Shown here piece by piece: positions 43,766-54,522 of a stretch of 64,000 bases of DNA. The DNA lies in the NCBI GenBank assembly GCA_028293765.1, contig JAQGOG010000119.1, positions 22,764 through 86,763 of the forward strand, read 5' to 3'. The translations under genes were made by a program, and so were the position numbers. The notes below the pieces were generated by a model. That model did not search any database. It saw nothing but the letters and a program-made list of their open reading frames with translations, and was not told where the DNA came from. The first letter of the stretch is position 1. Every line of letters begins with the position of its first letter. This DNA is from Gammaproteobacteria bacterium (GTDB lineage Bacteria > Pseudomonadota > Gammaproteobacteria > Steroidobacterales > Steroidobacteraceae).

Positions 43766-44668
43766 CTAATGACTGCCGGCGTACTTCTTCTCGCCGGCTG
43801 TGACCTGTAGCTTCAAGCGGTTCTGGTAGGGCGGCAGGGGACAGGTCGCGAAGTCGTTGAAGGCGCAGGGTGGGTTGTAGGCCTTGTTGAAATCCAGCAC
43901 GGTCCTGCCGTTCGTCGCGAAGGGGACATGGATGAACCGGCCGCCGCCGTAAGTGTCGTGGCCGCTCGTGCCATCCGCGAAGAGGATGAAGAGGTCGTTG
44001 GCGTCGGGTCCGTCCAGCACCGCATCCAGACGGTACTCCTGACCCGCTTTCGTGAAGATGAGGGCGCCGGGGGAGTCCATATCCTCCTCCAGGCCGAGAA
44101 TGTTGACGATCCTGATGTGCCGGCGCGGCTCGTAAGGTTCGAAACGAGCCTCGACCGCCCACTCCGAGGCGATTGGATAGTATTGGAGCCCGAGGAAATC
44201 CTTGCGTCGCGGGCTCTGGACGTCCCGGACGCGAACTCCGAGCTGGCCGGCGCGCTCGATGATGAAGAATCGCAACGGGCCGCTCGAGACGACTGTCGGG
44301 GACTCTTTCGCATCCGACACGAGGTCGATTGTCGTCAGCGGCCGGCCTGCGTGCGTGATGCCGCTCCCCGGGCTGGCCGTGAAGCGGACCTGAGTGCCGG
44401 TTACGAGAAACGATCCCGCCGTCGGGGCCAGGCTCGGGTGATCGAGCACCAGCGCGTTGGAGGCGGCGCGGCCGAAGGTGTTCTCGCCCGGCTGCAGCCA
44501 GAAGAGGCCTGTCAATGTCAGGAAGCCGGTGTCGCCCGTCAGTTCGGCGACTCGCTCGGTGCGCCAGTGCTCGACGCTCGTGCGTTCGGTTTGCAGGTCT
44601 ATCGCATTGGCCGCCGCGACCAGAGCCATCGCGCTCAGGAGTGCCAACGACTTGAGAATGGCGCGCAT
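43766..44668 (-). CDS. DUF1684 domain protein, exported
   Basis: 300 residues from ATG 44668 with a signal peptide (SLALLSAMALVAAANA). The mature part is DUF1684: VEHWRTERVAELTGDTGFLT at the start, LTGLFWLQPGENTFGR, and FIHVPFATNGRTVLDFNKAY with NPPCAFNDFATCPLPP near the end, including the conserved Tyr/Asn/Pro/Pro and two Cys. Members are predicted envelope proteins with no established activity. It converges with the DsbA-like gene with 3 bp between stops. Confidence 0.9.
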   Translation of the reverse strand: MRAILKSLALLSAMALVAAANAIDLQTERTSVEHWRTERVAELTGDTGFLTLTGLFWLQPGENTFGRAASNALVLDHPSLAPTAGSFLVTGTQVRFTASPGSGITHAGRPLTTIDLVSDAKESPTVVSSGPLRFFIIERAGQLGVRVRDVQSPRRKDFLGLQYYPIASEWAVEARFEPYEPRRHIRIVNILGLEEDMDSPGALIFTKAGQEYRLDAVLDGPDANDLFILFADGTSGHDTYGGGRFIHVPFATNGRTVLDFNKAYNPPCAFNDFATCPLPPYQNRLKLQVTAGEKKYAGSH

Positions 44669-44696
44669 GTCTGCTCTGCCGATGTGTGGCTGCATT

Positions 44697-46244
44697 TTAG
44701 TCACGGCCGAGGATTTCGTCGCGGACGTCCGCAATCTCCCGCGCGCGGGACGGTCGGGCTCCTTCGCATCGGTCCGCCCGTGGGCAACGGGTGCTCCGGG
44801 GACAGATGATGCGTGCCGGTTGCGTCAGAGCATCTTCGATCCATGCGATGTTGAGTACGTTGGCCACTGCGCTGAGAACTTCTGTTGCAGCTTTCGGGAT
44901 GCGCGCTTCACCGCGCCGCTGCAGGCACTCCGAGAAGATCGTGTCGATGAGGTCGGCGCTCTTTACACCGTTCGAATCGAGGGCCGGCGCCAGGTCTACG
45001 CCGATGGAGAGCACGTGGGGATTTCCCGCCATGTCGCGCACACGCATCGAGTGGCAACAGTAAAGCAACGCGCGCTCACCATCGCGGAGCACCGAGATCT
45101 GCGATCCCGACTCGCCGCGATGCCCGTCGATCATGCGAAAGACAGCCCAGTTAGGACAAGGATCGCTCACCTGCGCCAGGTTACCCCAGGGGAGAGGAAT
45201 GCCGTTTCCGCGATAGACCGCGCGCAGATAGCCGGGGGGGTAGGCATCGAAAAAGTGCCAGTAGGGGTAGGGTGAGACTTTGGTGACGCGTCGCATGATG
45301 ACCGCGGGCGTCAGCTCGAGCTTCATCCCCGCTTCGATCCGATAGCGCTCGCGGGCGAGAAAGCGTCTGAAGGGCGCTCTCGGCGCCAGCAGGGCGCCGG
45401 CAAAGAAGCTGCACTCGAAATCGCGCCACGCGTGCAGCACATCCTGTGCGTTCATGCCGGCCGCGCCGGAACCGCCTTCCGGACTGCCCCCCATCTCGCC
45501 ACCCGTGGCATGCGCCGACTTCATGCCATCGCCGCCGTGCAGCACCCTGTGGGCTATGTGGGCGGCCAAATCGAATTTGAGCCGTGCCGGCTCGGACTGC
45601 AGGGCGCGGTTGGCATAGATGATCCCGGGCGCTTCGAAGAAGGAGCGCACCATGCTGCGCACCTCGCGGTCCTTGTCGCGGGCGAGCACGGGCTTGCGGT
45701 CGAACCAGCGGATCTCGAGTCCATGGTGTTTGCACAGGCGCAGGAGATCGTCGCCCGAGAGCGGGAAGCGACGGCCCCCGACGTTATCCGCCGCACGCTC
45801 GAGATCCGGAAAGTCGTTGCGCGACATTTCCTGATGCGAGCGGATGAGGAGGTGTGCGAACTGACGCCCGGTCGTTCCAGTCTGCGCGAGCAGCTCAGGA
45901 ATCGCCGCCTGCAGCACGTCCTTCGAGAACAGGAACGCTGGTTCCAGAGGAATTCTCACCGCGCCCCCGGAGGGTGCGGTGGGAAGCGACAGCTCGAGGT
46001 CGGCGCTTTCATCGAGGAACCAGGCGGGGTCGCGCTGGAACACCGCGGCAATCAGTTCCAGCAGGTCCTGCGAGGGCGCCCGCTTGCCGCTCTCGATCAT
46101 GCTCAGGTAGGAGACGGAGGGCGCGGTGTCGGCATCGCGCTGAATACAGCGCGCGGACAGCTCTTCCAGCGTCAGGGCATTGCGCTTACGCAGGGAGCGG
46201 AGCTTGGCGCCCAGGAAATGACCCTTACGCAGAAGCGGCGGCAT
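44697..46244 (-). CDS. XRE/ScfR-type regulator, RamB-like, of the glyoxylate shunt
   Basis: 515 residues. N-terminal XRE helix-turn-helix (LRSLRKRNALTLEELSARC, SVSYLSMIESGKRAPS), then a middle region with a degenerate ImmA/IrrE-like motif (DLAAHIAHRVLHGG, Glu missing) and a C-terminal domain ending in a Cys-rich CPRSTRCPRADRCEG cluster. This is the layout of short-chain fatty acyl regulators such as RamB and ScfR/MccR, which respond to acyl-CoA levels. It is divergent from aceB-aceA across 90 bp, so it most likely controls the shunt. Confidence 0.85.
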   Translation of the reverse strand: MPPLLRKGHFLGAKLRSLRKRNALTLEELSARCIQRDADTAPSVSYLSMIESGKRAPSQDLLELIAAVFQRDPAWFLDESADLELSLPTAPSGGAVRIPLEPAFLFSKDVLQAAIPELLAQTGTTGRQFAHLLIRSHQEMSRNDFPDLERAADNVGGRRFPLSGDDLLRLCKHHGLEIRWFDRKPVLARDKDREVRSMVRSFFEAPGIIYANRALQSEPARLKFDLAAHIAHRVLHGGDGMKSAHATGGEMGGSPEGGSGAAGMNAQDVLHAWRDFECSFFAGALLAPRAPFRRFLARERYRIEAGMKLELTPAVIMRRVTKVSPYPYWHFFDAYPPGYLRAVYRGNGIPLPWGNLAQVSDPCPNWAVFRMIDGHRGESGSQISVLRDGERALLYCCHSMRVRDMAGNPHVLSIGVDLAPALDSNGVKSADLIDTIFSECLQRRGEARIPKAATEVLSAVANVLNIAWIEDALTQPARIICPRSTRCPRADRCEGARPSRAREIADVRDEILGRD

Positions 46245-46267
46245 GGCAGTACCTGGTGGCGGGTTCG

Positions 46268-46288
46268 GTGTGAAATTAACAGTGTGAA
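46268..46288. promoter_or_regulatory. Direct repeat GTGTGAA in the aceB/regulator intergenic region
   Basis: GTGTGAA occurs at 46268-46274 and again at 46282-46288, 14 bp apart, in the only AT-rich part of the 90-bp divergent promoter region. It is a candidate binding site for the RamB-like regulator; promoter boxes are not clear. Confidence 0.35.
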
Positions 46289-46334
46289 GTTTCTGGAGTC
46301 AAATTCCCGCCGGCATGCGGATTATGCTGCCGAC

Positions 46335-47960
46335 ATGAACGCGAAGCCAGAAGAAGCACTGTATTCCCGGGAACAGAATGGGCCGCGGATCGAGATCCTG
46401 GGGCAGCATATCGAGCGTTCCGACGAGGTCCTGACTCCGCTTGCACTGCAACTGCTGGCGAGCCTGCATCGACGGTTCAACTCGCGGCGACTGGAGTTGC
46501 TCGCGGCGCGCGAGCGTCGGCAGGAAGAGCTCGACGCCGGAGTGAGGCCGGAGTTTCTCGCCAGTACCGCGGAGGTGCGTTGCGGGGATTGGCGCGTAGC
46601 TCCCGTCCCCCCGGATCTGGTCGACCGGCGGCTCGAGATCACCGGTCCCGTCGATCGAAAAATGATCATCAACGCCCTGAACGCGCCGGTGTCCGCGTTC
46701 ATGGCGGATTTCGAGGACTCCTGCTCCCCAACATGGACGAACCTGATTCGCGGGCAGCTGAATCTTGCCGATGCGATCCGGCGTACGATCACTTACGGCG
46801 ACGCCGCCACGGGCAAGATCTATCGACTCGCGGAGCGTACCGCGACCCTCATCGTCCGGCCGCGTGGCTGGCACCTGCCCGAGAAGCACGTGCGCATCAA
46901 CGGCGAAACGGTTTCGGGGGCGCTGTTCGATTTCGCGCTCTTCATCGCCAACAACCACGCGGCGCTCGCGAAGCGCGGCACGGGCCCGTACTTCTATCTC
47001 CCCAAGATGGAGAACCATCTCGAGGCGCGGCTCTGGAATGACGTGTTTGTAGCGGCGCAGGATGCGCTCGGCTTGCGGCGCGGGACGATCAAGGCGACGG
47101 TGTTGATCGAAACGATCCTCGCGGCCTTCGAGATGGACGAGATTCTCTACGAGCTGCGCGAGCACGCGGTGGGACTCAACTGCGGCCGTTGGGACTACAT
47201 TTTCAGTTTCATCAAGAAATTCCGCAATCATCCGCACTTCCTGCTGCCCGATCGGGCCACGCTCGGGATGGACCGCCATTTCCTCAAGTCGTACTCCAAC
47301 CTCCTCATCAAGACCTGCCACCGGCGCGGAGCGCACGCTATCGGTGGCATGGCGGCGCAGATTCCGATTCGCCACGACGCGGCGGCGAACCAGGCGGCAA
47401 TGAACCGCGTGCGGGCGGACAAGCTGCGGGAAGTTCGCGCCGGGCACGACGGCACCTGGATCGCGCATCCCGGGTTTGCGCAACTTGCCCGCGACGCGTT
47501 CGATTCCGTCATGCGCGGACCGAACCAACTCGATGTCCTGCGCCTCGAGGTGAACGTGTCGTCTGGCGATCTGCTGCACATTCCCACCGGGGGGATTACC
47601 GAGAACGGACTGCGAACGTGCATACGAGTCGGAGTTCAGTACATCGAAGCGTGGCTGCGCGGCAGCGGCTGCGTGCCGCTGTATAACCTCATGGAAGACG
47701 TCGCGACCGCGGAAATCTGCCGTGCGCAACTCTGGCAGTGGATCCGTCACGGCGCGCGCACCATCGATGGGCAACTCGTCACGGTGGAGCGCTTTGATCG
47801 CTTGCTGACCGCGGAGTTGGACCGGATCCATGACGAGGTGGGACCGGCGCGGCTTGCCACAGGGGTTTTCCCGACGGCGGCGCGCCTGTTCGAGCGAATG
47901 ATCAAGCAGGAGACGTTCGACGAATTTCTCACGCTGCCCGCATACGAGCTGTTGAGCTGA
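46335..47960 (+). CDS. aceB: Malate synthase A
   Basis: 541 residues, the usual length of isoform A. It condenses glyoxylate with acetyl-CoA to malate. Recognisable blocks are [34 protein letters not shown], the [20 protein letters not shown] loop, [20 protein letters not shown] (catalytic acid region), [17 protein letters not shown] and [20 protein letters not shown] 46335 gives the normal N-terminus; no strong ribosome site. First gene of the aceBA operon, 25 bp before aceA. Confidence 0.96.
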   Translation: MNAKPEEALYSREQNGPRIEILGQHIERSDEVLTPLALQLLASLHRRFNSRRLELLAARERRQEELDAGVRPEFLASTAEVRCGDWRVAPVPPDLVDRRLEITGPVDRKMIINALNAPVSAFMADFEDSCSPTWTNLIRGQLNLADAIRRTITYGDAATGKIYRLAERTATLIVRPRGWHLPEKHVRINGETVSGALFDFALFIANNHAALAKRGTGPYFYLPKMENHLEARLWNDVFVAAQDALGLRRGTIKATVLIETILAAFEMDEILYELREHAVGLNCGRWDYIFSFIKKFRNHPHFLLPDRATLGMDRHFLKSYSNLLIKTCHRRGAHAIGGMAAQIPIRHDAAANQAAMNRVRADKLREVRAGHDGTWIAHPGFAQLARDAFDSVMRGPNQLDVLRLEVNVSSGDLLHIPTGGITENGLRTCIRVGVQYIEAWLRGSGCVPLYNLMEDVATAEICRAQLWQWIRHGARTIDGQLVTVERFDRLLTAELDRIHDEVGPARLATGVFPTAARLFERMIKQETFDEFLTLPAYELLS

Positions 47961-47985
47961 CCGATTCACCGTGGAGATTGTGCCA

Positions 47986-49284
47986 ATGAGTGTTACCCGA
48001 CCGCTTCCGACCGCAGAAGAATTGCGCCGCCAGTGGGCAGAGAGCCCGCGCTGGCGGGGGATCGAGCGCGGCTACCGGGCTGAAGACGTAGTGCGCCTGC
48101 GGGGGACGATTCCAGTGGAGCATTCCATTGCCAGGCTGACCTCCGAGAAGCTGTGGCGTTACATCAATGAAAAGCCCTTCGTGAATGCGCTTGGCGCCCT
48201 CACGGGTAACCAGGCCATGCAACAGGTGAAGGCCGGGCTCGACGCCATCTATCTGTCCGGCTGGCAGGTTGCGGGGGATGCGAACCTTGCCGGTGAGATG
48301 TATCCCGACCAGTCGTTGTATCCCGCCGACTCGGTGCCGGCCGTTGTCCGGCGCATCAACAACACCCTGCGGCGGGCGGATGAGATCCAGCACGCGGAAG
48401 GCAACGACGAGATCGACTGGTTGAAGCCGATCGTGGCCGACGCCGAGGCGGGGTTCGGCGGTGTGCTCAATGCGTTTGAGCTCATGAAGCAGATGATCGA
48501 TGCCGGTGCCGCGGGCGTTCACTTTGAAGACCAACTCTCGTCCGCGAAGAAGTGCGGACACATGGGCGGCAAGGTGCTGGTGCCGACGGCTGACGCCGTC
48601 AGCAAGCTCGTTGCGGCTCGGCTCGCGGCCGACGTTTCCAACGTGCCGACGGTGCTAGTGGCCCGTACGGATGCTGAGGGCGCGAATCTGTTGACGGCCG
48701 ACGTCGATGAGAGGGACCGGCCCTTTATCGATACGACCAAGGGCCGCACTCGCGAGGGATTCTTTTATGTGAAAGCGGGACTCGAGCAGGCTATCGCCCG
48801 CGGACAGGCGTACGCGCCGTATGCGGATCTCATCTGGTGCGAGACCGGCAACCCCGATCTCGAGGAGGCGAAGCATTTCGCCGCGGGCATTCACAAGCAG
48901 TTCCCCGGCAAGCTCCTCGCCTATAACTGTTCGCCGTCATTCAATTGGAAGCGCAAGCTGGACGACGCAACGATCGCGAGGTTCCAGCGTGAGCTCGGTG
49001 CGATGGGTTACCGGTTCCAGTTCATCACGCTGGCGGGCTTCCACGCGCTCAACTACTCGATGTTCGATCTCGCCCGCGGCTACAAGGCGCAGCAGATGAC
49101 GGCGTACGTAGCGCTTCAGCAGGCGGAGTTCGCCGCTGAGGAGAAAGGCTATACGGCAACGAAGCACCAGCGCGAGGTGGGGGCAGGGTATTTCGACGCC
49201 GTCACGCAGACGGTCGCCGGCGGGACCTCGTCGCTCAGCGCCCTGGTCGGCAGTACCGAGGAGCAGCAGTTCGAGCAGGCCTAG
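47986..49284 (+). CDS. aceA: Isocitrate lyase
   Basis: 432 residues, bacterial isocitrate lyase type. It cleaves isocitrate to succinate and glyoxylate. The catalytic-loop motif KKCGHMGG (Cys at about residue 188) is intact, with [15 protein letters not shown] binding Mg, [20 protein letters not shown] and [15 protein letters not shown] 47986 is chosen with GGAG about 10 bp upstream. Forms the glyoxylate shunt with aceB, needed for growth on acetate, fatty acids or the acetyl-CoA released by the nearby aromatic pathway. Confidence 0.97.
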   Translation: MSVTRPLPTAEELRRQWAESPRWRGIERGYRAEDVVRLRGTIPVEHSIARLTSEKLWRYINEKPFVNALGALTGNQAMQQVKAGLDAIYLSGWQVAGDANLAGEMYPDQSLYPADSVPAVVRRINNTLRRADEIQHAEGNDEIDWLKPIVADAEAGFGGVLNAFELMKQMIDAGAAGVHFEDQLSSAKKCGHMGGKVLVPTADAVSKLVAARLAADVSNVPTVLVARTDAEGANLLTADVDERDRPFIDTTKGRTREGFFYVKAGLEQAIARGQAYAPYADLIWCETGNPDLEEAKHFAAGIHKQFPGKLLAYNCSPSFNWKRKLDDATIARFQRELGAMGYRFQFITLAGFHALNYSMFDLARGYKAQQMTAYVALQQAEFAAEEKGYTATKHQREVGAGYFDAVTQTVAGGTSSLSALVGSTEEQQFEQA

Positions 49285-49323
49285 GCCTGAATCGACGGGG
49301 AACCACGCTCCCCTGTGCTTGAG

Positions 49324-49356
49324 GCGATCTGTCACTCTGACCGGGTGAGAGATCGC
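49324..49356 (+). terminator. Hairpin after aceA
   Basis: GCGATCT / AGATCGC (7 bp) continues across a G-G mismatch into TCACT / GGTGA with a 7-nt loop, 39 bp after the aceA stop. No T-tract follows. Confidence 0.4.
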
Positions 49357-49490
49357 GGTCCTGGCATTCGATCTGACCGCGCGACGGATAATGTGCGGAA
49401 AAAAACATCGAGCCCTGACGCGTCGAGTCGCGGCAGTTGCAATAATCGCCCCGCGCCCCGGATTTCATCGGGCGCTCACCAGGGGAATCG

Positions 49491-50291
49491 ATGAGCGGCT
49501 TGCTTCAGGGTGGAGTTGCAATTATTACGGGCGCCGGGCGCGGCTTCGGCAGGGCGATTGCAACGCGCCTGGCCCGTGAAGGCTTCGCGGTCGCGCTGAT
49601 CGCCAGGACGGAGCAGCAGATTACCGGCGTAGCGTCCGAAATCAACGTGGCGGGTGGGCGTGCCGTTGCGATTGCCGCGGACGTTACGGATGGAGCGGCG
49701 GTTACGCGCGTCGTTGCAGAAACCGAACGAAGCCTCGGACCTGTGACGCTCCTCGTCAACAACGCCGGTGTGCCGGGGCCATTCGGTCCGATCTGGTCGG
49801 TGGATCCCGAGGAGTGGTGGGCCTCACAAGCGGTGCACATTCGCGCGCCCCTGCTGTTCTTACGCGCGGTGCTGCCGGGGATGACACAACGCCGTGCGGG
49901 TCGGGTCATCATCGTGTCCGCGAAGGCGAGCCGGATGGTTGCGGCGAATCTGTCGGCCTACTGTGTTGGCAAGATTGCACAAACTCGGATCGTGGAGGAG
50001 GTTGCGGCCGAGACGAAAGAGCTCGGCGTAGCCGCGTTCGCTATCGATCCGGGTTTTGTGTTTACCGATCTCGCGGCACAGACGATGAATTCGCCCGATG
50101 CGCAGCGGTGGCTGCCGGGCATGGTAGCCCGCGTGCGCGAAAAACGGGATGACCCGAACGCGGCGGCCGATCTGGCGAGCTGCGCCCAGCGTTGCTTCGA
50201 TCTAGCGTCCGGCCGTTATGATCGGCTGTCGGGTCGCTACATGGAAATGAGCGACGATCTCGAGCAGCTGCTGCGCACCCTGTCGGAGTGA
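49491..50291 (+). CDS. SDR family oxidoreductase
   Basis: 266 residues, classical short-chain dehydrogenase: cofactor motif ITGAGRGFGRAIA, NNAG at about residue 87, catalytic Ser in VIIVSAKASRM and YCVGK (Tyr/Lys) near 160. NAD(P)-dependent alcohol/ketone interconversion; substrate unknown. AGGGGA ribosome site. It converges with the OYE gene at the edge of the aromatic-CoA region; whether it belongs to that pathway is open. Confidence 0.88.
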   Translation: MSGLLQGGVAIITGAGRGFGRAIATRLAREGFAVALIARTEQQITGVASEINVAGGRAVAIAADVTDGAAVTRVVAETERSLGPVTLLVNNAGVPGPFGPIWSVDPEEWWASQAVHIRAPLLFLRAVLPGMTQRRAGRVIIVSAKASRMVAANLSAYCVGKIAQTRIVEEVAAETKELGVAAFAIDPGFVFTDLAAQTMNSPDAQRWLPGMVARVREKRDDPNAAADLASCAQRCFDLASGRYDRLSGRYMEMSDDLEQLLRTLSE

Positions 50292-50333
50292 GTAGGAACT
50301 CGCCCATTGATTGCTCGCTCTGTCGCTCCGAGA

Positions 50334-51788
50334 TTATCCGGGGGCCCAGCGAGGCGGGGTGAGGCGGCGTTTGCCGTCGGAGGAGAGTTTTACGTCGGGG
50401 TCGTCGAGTCGCTCGCGGTCCCATAGTTCGCAGGTGACCTGGCGGTGGCGCTGGTCGAGCGCTTCGCAGTAGTTGGTATAGAGGCAGAGGCGGACTTCGT
50501 GGCCGCGGCCGGTCGCTACTTTGCGGAACCAGTCAGGGTCGGCGAGGGCCTGGCGGGCGAGGCCGATGATGTCGGCTGTGCCGTTGGTGAGGGCCGTTTC
50601 CGCCTGGGCGAAGTTGTGGATGCCGCCGGCGGTTACGACGGGCGTGGCGAGGTCTTGCGCGCGGATGGCGGAGCGGATGCGGGCTGTTGGTGCGAGGTTG
50701 CGGCCGAAGGGGCCGTGGGCGTCGGAGTAGTAGGAGGGCATGCACTCGTAGCCGCTTCGGCCCGTGTAGGGGTACGAGGCGCCGCCGACTTTGGGTTGCT
50801 TGGCGTCGTCGAATTTGCCGCCGCGGGAGAGGGAGAGGAAATCCATTCCGGCGCGGGCAAACTCGCAGCCGAAATAGATTGCTTCGTCGACGTTAGTGCC
50901 GCCGTCGATGCATTCGTCGGCGAGGAAGCGGCAGCCTACCGCGAAGTCGCGGCCCACTTCGGCGCGCACGCGTGCGTAGACCTCCAAGGGAAGGCGCACG
51001 CGGTTGGCGGGAGGGCCGCCAAAGCCGTCGTCGCGAAAATTCACGCGGGAGAGAAAGGACGCCATTGTGTAGGCGTGGGCGTAGTGAAGCTCGACGCCAT
51101 CGAAGCCGGCCTCGCGGGCGCGACGTGCGGCGTCGCTGAACAAGCCCGGGAGCTGGAGCGGCAGGTCCCGGATCTGCGGTAACTGCAGGTCGGTGACGCG
51201 CTCCCGATATCCGAAGTCGAGGGCTTCGAGCTCACGGGCATCGAGTACCTTTTCGAGTTCGTCGCGCGCGAGAGTTGGAAGCCATTCGCGCACTTGCGCA
51301 TCCTCGGCATCGTGCCGGCCGAACGCGCTTCGGTGGCGAGGCGTGATTGCCAGGAATTGCGCGAAGTAACGCGCGGGATCGGGGCGACGGCGGATCGTCA
51401 GGAAGTCGATGATCTGAATGAAGACACGCGTCTCGCCGCCGCTCGCCTCGCGCACCACGCGTACGAGATCGCGTAGGCCGGGGAGGAAGCGATCGTGTCC
51501 GATGCGCAGCAACGGGCCGCTCGGAACTTCGCGAATGCCGGTTGCTTCGACGACGATTGCCCCCGGGCGTCCGCGGGCAAAGCACTCGTACCAGTCGAGG
51601 ACATCGGGTGTAACAAAGCCATCGTCGCTCGCACGCCACGGGACCATCGCCGGGACCCAGGTGCGTTGAGTCAGCCGGACCGGTCCCACGTCAACAGGCG
51701 AGAACAGTCGGGAGGCAGCTGCTTCAACTGCGGTCGGCCAGAAACCCGGCCCCGGGTCATGGCGAATACGTTCAGGGGGCCGCCACAT
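50334..51788 (-). CDS. NADH:flavin oxidoreductase / Old Yellow Enzyme family
   Basis: 484-residue FMN TIM-barrel with LFSPVDVGPVRLTQRTWVPA at the start, active-site GVELHYAHAYTMASFLSRV (two His), FLADECIDGGTNVDEA and the flavin-phosphate region VTAGGIHNFAQAE...IGLARQALADPDW. It is the single-domain form; the C-terminal Cys cluster of 2,4-dienoyl-CoA reductases is not present as a 4Fe-4S motif. Probably reduces an alpha,beta-unsaturated carbonyl, fitting the partly reduced ring intermediates expected here. It lies 128 bp after RidA on the same strand. Confidence 0.88.
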   Translation of the reverse strand: MWRPPERIRHDPGPGFWPTAVEAAASRLFSPVDVGPVRLTQRTWVPAMVPWRASDDGFVTPDVLDWYECFARGRPGAIVVEATGIREVPSGPLLRIGHDRFLPGLRDLVRVVREASGGETRVFIQIIDFLTIRRRPDPARYFAQFLAITPRHRSAFGRHDAEDAQVREWLPTLARDELEKVLDARELEALDFGYRERVTDLQLPQIRDLPLQLPGLFSDAARRAREAGFDGVELHYAHAYTMASFLSRVNFRDDGFGGPPANRVRLPLEVYARVRAEVGRDFAVGCRFLADECIDGGTNVDEAIYFGCEFARAGMDFLSLSRGGKFDDAKQPKVGGASYPYTGRSGYECMPSYYSDAHGPFGRNLAPTARIRSAIRAQDLATPVVTAGGIHNFAQAETALTNGTADIIGLARQALADPDWFRKVATGRGHEVRLCLYTNYCEALDQRHRQVTCELWDRERLDDPDVKLSSDGKRRLTPPRWAPG

Positions 51789-51916
51789 GACTGGATACTA
51801 GCGGCAACTATTCAGGAAACCGGAGCGAGCCTTCAGGGACGGATTTACGGCGTCCCCAGAAAGCGTCTTTTTCGATCGGGGCTGCGCTAGCGTCAGGGAT
51901 CGCATGATTGCTGGAC

Positions 51917-52330
51917 TCAAAGTGTGTCCGGCAAAACGGCCGTAGCTTCGATTTCCACCTTTGCCGCGGCCTCCATCAGGGCTACAACTTGCACCACGCT
52001 CATCACCGGAAAATGCTTGCCCATCACCGCGCGATAGGCGGCGCCGATCTCGCGGAGCTGCGCGTAGTATTCGTCGCGGCTCGTGACATACCAGGTCAGA
52101 CGGACGATGTGCTCCGGGCGGCCGTCCGCCTCGGCGAGAATTGCCACTATGTTCTCGAGCGCCTTTTTAACCTGGCCGGCCATTTGCGGGCTCGCGAAGC
52201 GCTCGTCGGCATCCCACCCTACCTGGCCGGCGATGAAAATCTGGCGGCCCCGTGCGGCCACGCCGTTGCTGTAGCCTTTCGGGCGCGGCCAGCCCTGCGG
52301 CTGCAGAATCTCAAAACCCTTCAAATTCAT
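51917..52330 (-). CDS. RidA family protein
   Basis: 137 residues, YjgF/YER057c/UK114 family (RidA-like subgroup). Visible are [66 protein letters not shown] and [10 protein letters not shown]. The catalytic Arg of true RidA (usually R105 in PARS/CVEV context) is not evident, so it may be a pathway-specific enamine/imine hydrolase. Its ATG overlaps the acyl-CoA dehydrogenase stop (ATGA). Hydrolysing the enamine made by the anthraniloyl-CoA reductase is a plausible job. Confidence 0.9.
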   Translation of the reverse strand: MNLKGFEILQPQGWPRPKGYSNGVAARGRQIFIAGQVGWDADERFASPQMAGQVKKALENIVAILAEADGRPEHIVRLTWYVTSRDEYYAQLREIGAAYRAVMGKHFPVMSVVQVVALMEAAAKVEIEATAVLPDTL

Positions 52331-53586
52331 GTTGTTTTCGCCATGTTGAGAAGCTCGCGGCCAATGATCAACTTCTGCACTTCCGTGGCGCCCTCGTAGA
52401 TGCGCAGAGCGCGGATGTCGCGGTACAGCCGTTCGACCGTTTCGCCATGCACGACGCCCCGGCCGCCGAACATCTGCACCGCGTGATCGATCACGCGTTG
52501 CGCGGATTCGGTCGCTGTCATCTTGGCCATAGCCACTTCCTTCCCGGAAGGGCGGCCGGTGTCATGCAGCCACGCTGCGCGGTAGGTCAACAGGCGTGCC
52601 GCGTCAATCTCGGTCGCCATGTCGGCGAGCGCGGCCTGCGTGAGCTGGAAATCGGCCAGCTTTTTGCCAAACATCGGGCGGTCGACGGCGTGGTCCAGCG
52701 CTTCATCGAGGGCACGTTGCGCAAATCCGAGGGCGGCGCCGGCGACAGAGGTACGGAACACATGCAGCGTGCGCATCGCCAGCTTAAATCCCTCTCCCTC
52801 AACTCCGAGGAGTTGTGTTGCCGGTATGCGGCAACCTTGGAAGGAAAGGGTGGCGAGCGGATGCGGTGAGATGACATCGATACGCCGGGAGATCGAAAAT
52901 CCCGGCGTATCGGCATCTAGCACAAATGCGCTGATGCCTCGCGCCGAGACGGTACCGTCAGGACGCACGTCGGCGGCACTTGTGCGGGCAAAAACGCAGT
53001 ACAGCTCTGCAATACCGCCGTTGGATATCCAGGTCTTTTCGCCGTCGAGGACGTACGAATCTCCGTCTCGTCGCGCGCGGCACTGAATCGCGGCGACATC
53101 GGATCCGGCGGCCGCCTCGGACAGCGCAAACGCGGCGATGGCTTCGCCTGCCGCTACGCGAGGAAGATAACGATCCTTGAGCTCCGGCGAGCCGGCGAGC
53201 GATATGGCGCCGCTGCCGAGCCCCTGCATTGCGAATGCGAAGTCCGCGAGGGCGTCATGGCGCGCGAGGGTTTCGCGGATGAGCGCCAAAGATCGCACGT
53301 CGAACGCCGGAGGCGGGCTGGTCGTGCGCTGCGCGCCGAGGTTACGGGCATCGCCCGCGGCGGCGGTTCCTGACGATGGACTGTGAACCGCGGGAACGGA
53401 GTATCGCGTCCATCCCGCGCGTCCCAGGTCACGCACGAGTTGCCGGCAGGCGTTGTCGACCGAGTCGCGATCTTCCGCGGTTTTCCGGTTAGCAAAGTAA
53501 CGCGTCGCCCAGTCGTTCACGCGCCCAGCGAGCTCGCGATGCTCGGGCGTGAAGAAGGGCCATTCGAGAAAGCTTGTGGCGTCCAC
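52327..53586 (-). CDS. Acyl-CoA dehydrogenase
   Basis: 419 residues from GTG 53586, 5 bp after the upstream stop. Flavoprotein fold with [74 protein letters not shown] and the C-terminal catalytic-base strand [16 protein letters not shown] (Glu). An insertion rich in Ser/Ala/Thr (about residues 60-90) is unusual. Probably oxidises a cyclic or branched acyl-CoA in the aromatic-CoA pathway. Coupled to ridA downstream. Confidence 0.9.
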   Translation of the reverse strand: MDATSFLEWPFFTPEHRELAGRVNDWATRYFANRKTAEDRDSVDNACRQLVRDLGRAGWTRYSVPAVHSPSSGTAAAGDARNLGAQRTTSPPPAFDVRSLALIRETLARHDALADFAFAMQGLGSGAISLAGSPELKDRYLPRVAAGEAIAAFALSEAAAGSDVAAIQCRARRDGDSYVLDGEKTWISNGGIAELYCVFARTSAADVRPDGTVSARGISAFVLDADTPGFSISRRIDVISPHPLATLSFQGCRIPATQLLGVEGEGFKLAMRTLHVFRTSVAGAALGFAQRALDEALDHAVDRPMFGKKLADFQLTQAALADMATEIDAARLLTYRAAWLHDTGRPSGKEVAMAKMTATESAQRVIDHAVQMFGGRGVVHGETVERLYRDIRALRIYEGATEVQKLIIGRELLNMAKTT

Positions 53587-53591
53587 GAGGC

Positions 53592-54419
53592 TCAATCCCC
53601 CTCGAACTTCGGTTTCTGTTTCGCGACGAAGGCGTGATAGGCGCGGTGGAAATCCTGCGTCTCCATGCAGACCGCCTGCGCCTCGGCCTCGGCATCGAGC
53701 GCGGCATCGACGGACAGGTTCCATTCCGCGTGCAGCATCTTCTTTGTCATTGCGTGAGCGAAAGTCGGACCCGCAGCGATTTCGGTGGCAAGTGCGAGGG
53801 CTTCCGCAAACACGGTCTCGGGAGCGACCAGGCGGTTGAAAAATCCCCAGGCAAGCCCTTCGTCCGCGGACAGGGAACGGCCGGTGAACAGAAGCTCGGA
53901 CGCGCGTCCCTGGCCGATGATTCTCGGCAGGATCGCGCAGGCGCCCATATCGCAGCCGGCGAGCCCGACGCGCGTGAACAGGAAAGCCGTGCGCGCCTTG
54001 GGCGTCCCCAACCGAAAGTCCGAAGACATTGCAAGGATGGCCCCGGCGCCGGCACAAACGCCGTCCACGGCCGCGATGATGGGCTGAGGGCAGGCGCGCA
54101 TGGCTTTGACGAGATCGCCGGTCATTTGCGTGAAGTTGCGCAGGCCGGCGGCATCCATACGTGTCAGCGGGCCGATGATCTCGTGAACGTCGCCGCCCGA
54201 ACAGAAATTACCGCCGGCGCCTGTAATGACGATCGCGCGGATCTCTCGCACCGTCACGAGCGTGCGGAAGAAATCGCGCAACTCGGCGTACGACTCGAAG
54301 GTGAGCGGATTCTTGCGCTCCGGGCGATTCAGAGTGATGACGCCGACGCGCCCTTCCTGATTCCACTGGAAGTGCTGCGGCCGGAACCGCGCCAGATCGA
54401 AAGGAGAAGTTTGAGTCAT
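53592..54419 (-). CDS. Enoyl-CoA hydratase/isomerase family protein
   Basis: 275-residue crotonase. Oxyanion-hole segments [17 protein letters not shown] and [16 protein letters not shown] are intact; [20 protein letters not shown] corresponds to the catalytic helix but lacks one of the two canonical glutamates, so a ring-hydrolase or isomerase role is possible. First gene of the hydratase-dehydrogenase-RidA unit, 103 bp after MarR on the same strand. Confidence 0.9.
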   Translation of the reverse strand: MTQTSPFDLARFRPQHFQWNQEGRVGVITLNRPERKNPLTFESYAELRDFFRTLVTVREIRAIVITGAGGNFCSGGDVHEIIGPLTRMDAAGLRNFTQMTGDLVKAMRACPQPIIAAVDGVCAGAGAILAMSSDFRLGTPKARTAFLFTRVGLAGCDMGACAILPRIIGQGRASELLFTGRSLSADEGLAWGFFNRLVAPETVFAEALALATEIAAGPTFAHAMTKKMLHAEWNLSVDAALDAEAEAQAVCMETQDFHRAYHAFVAKQKPKFEGD

Positions 54420-54522
54420 GAGAAATCACGCAACTCGGGCACGCGCCCGTCCTCACCCCGTTGGCAATGCTCAGCTTTACAGTGCGCGAGATCCACAGCA
54501 GCAGTTGCAGTCATGAGCACTT

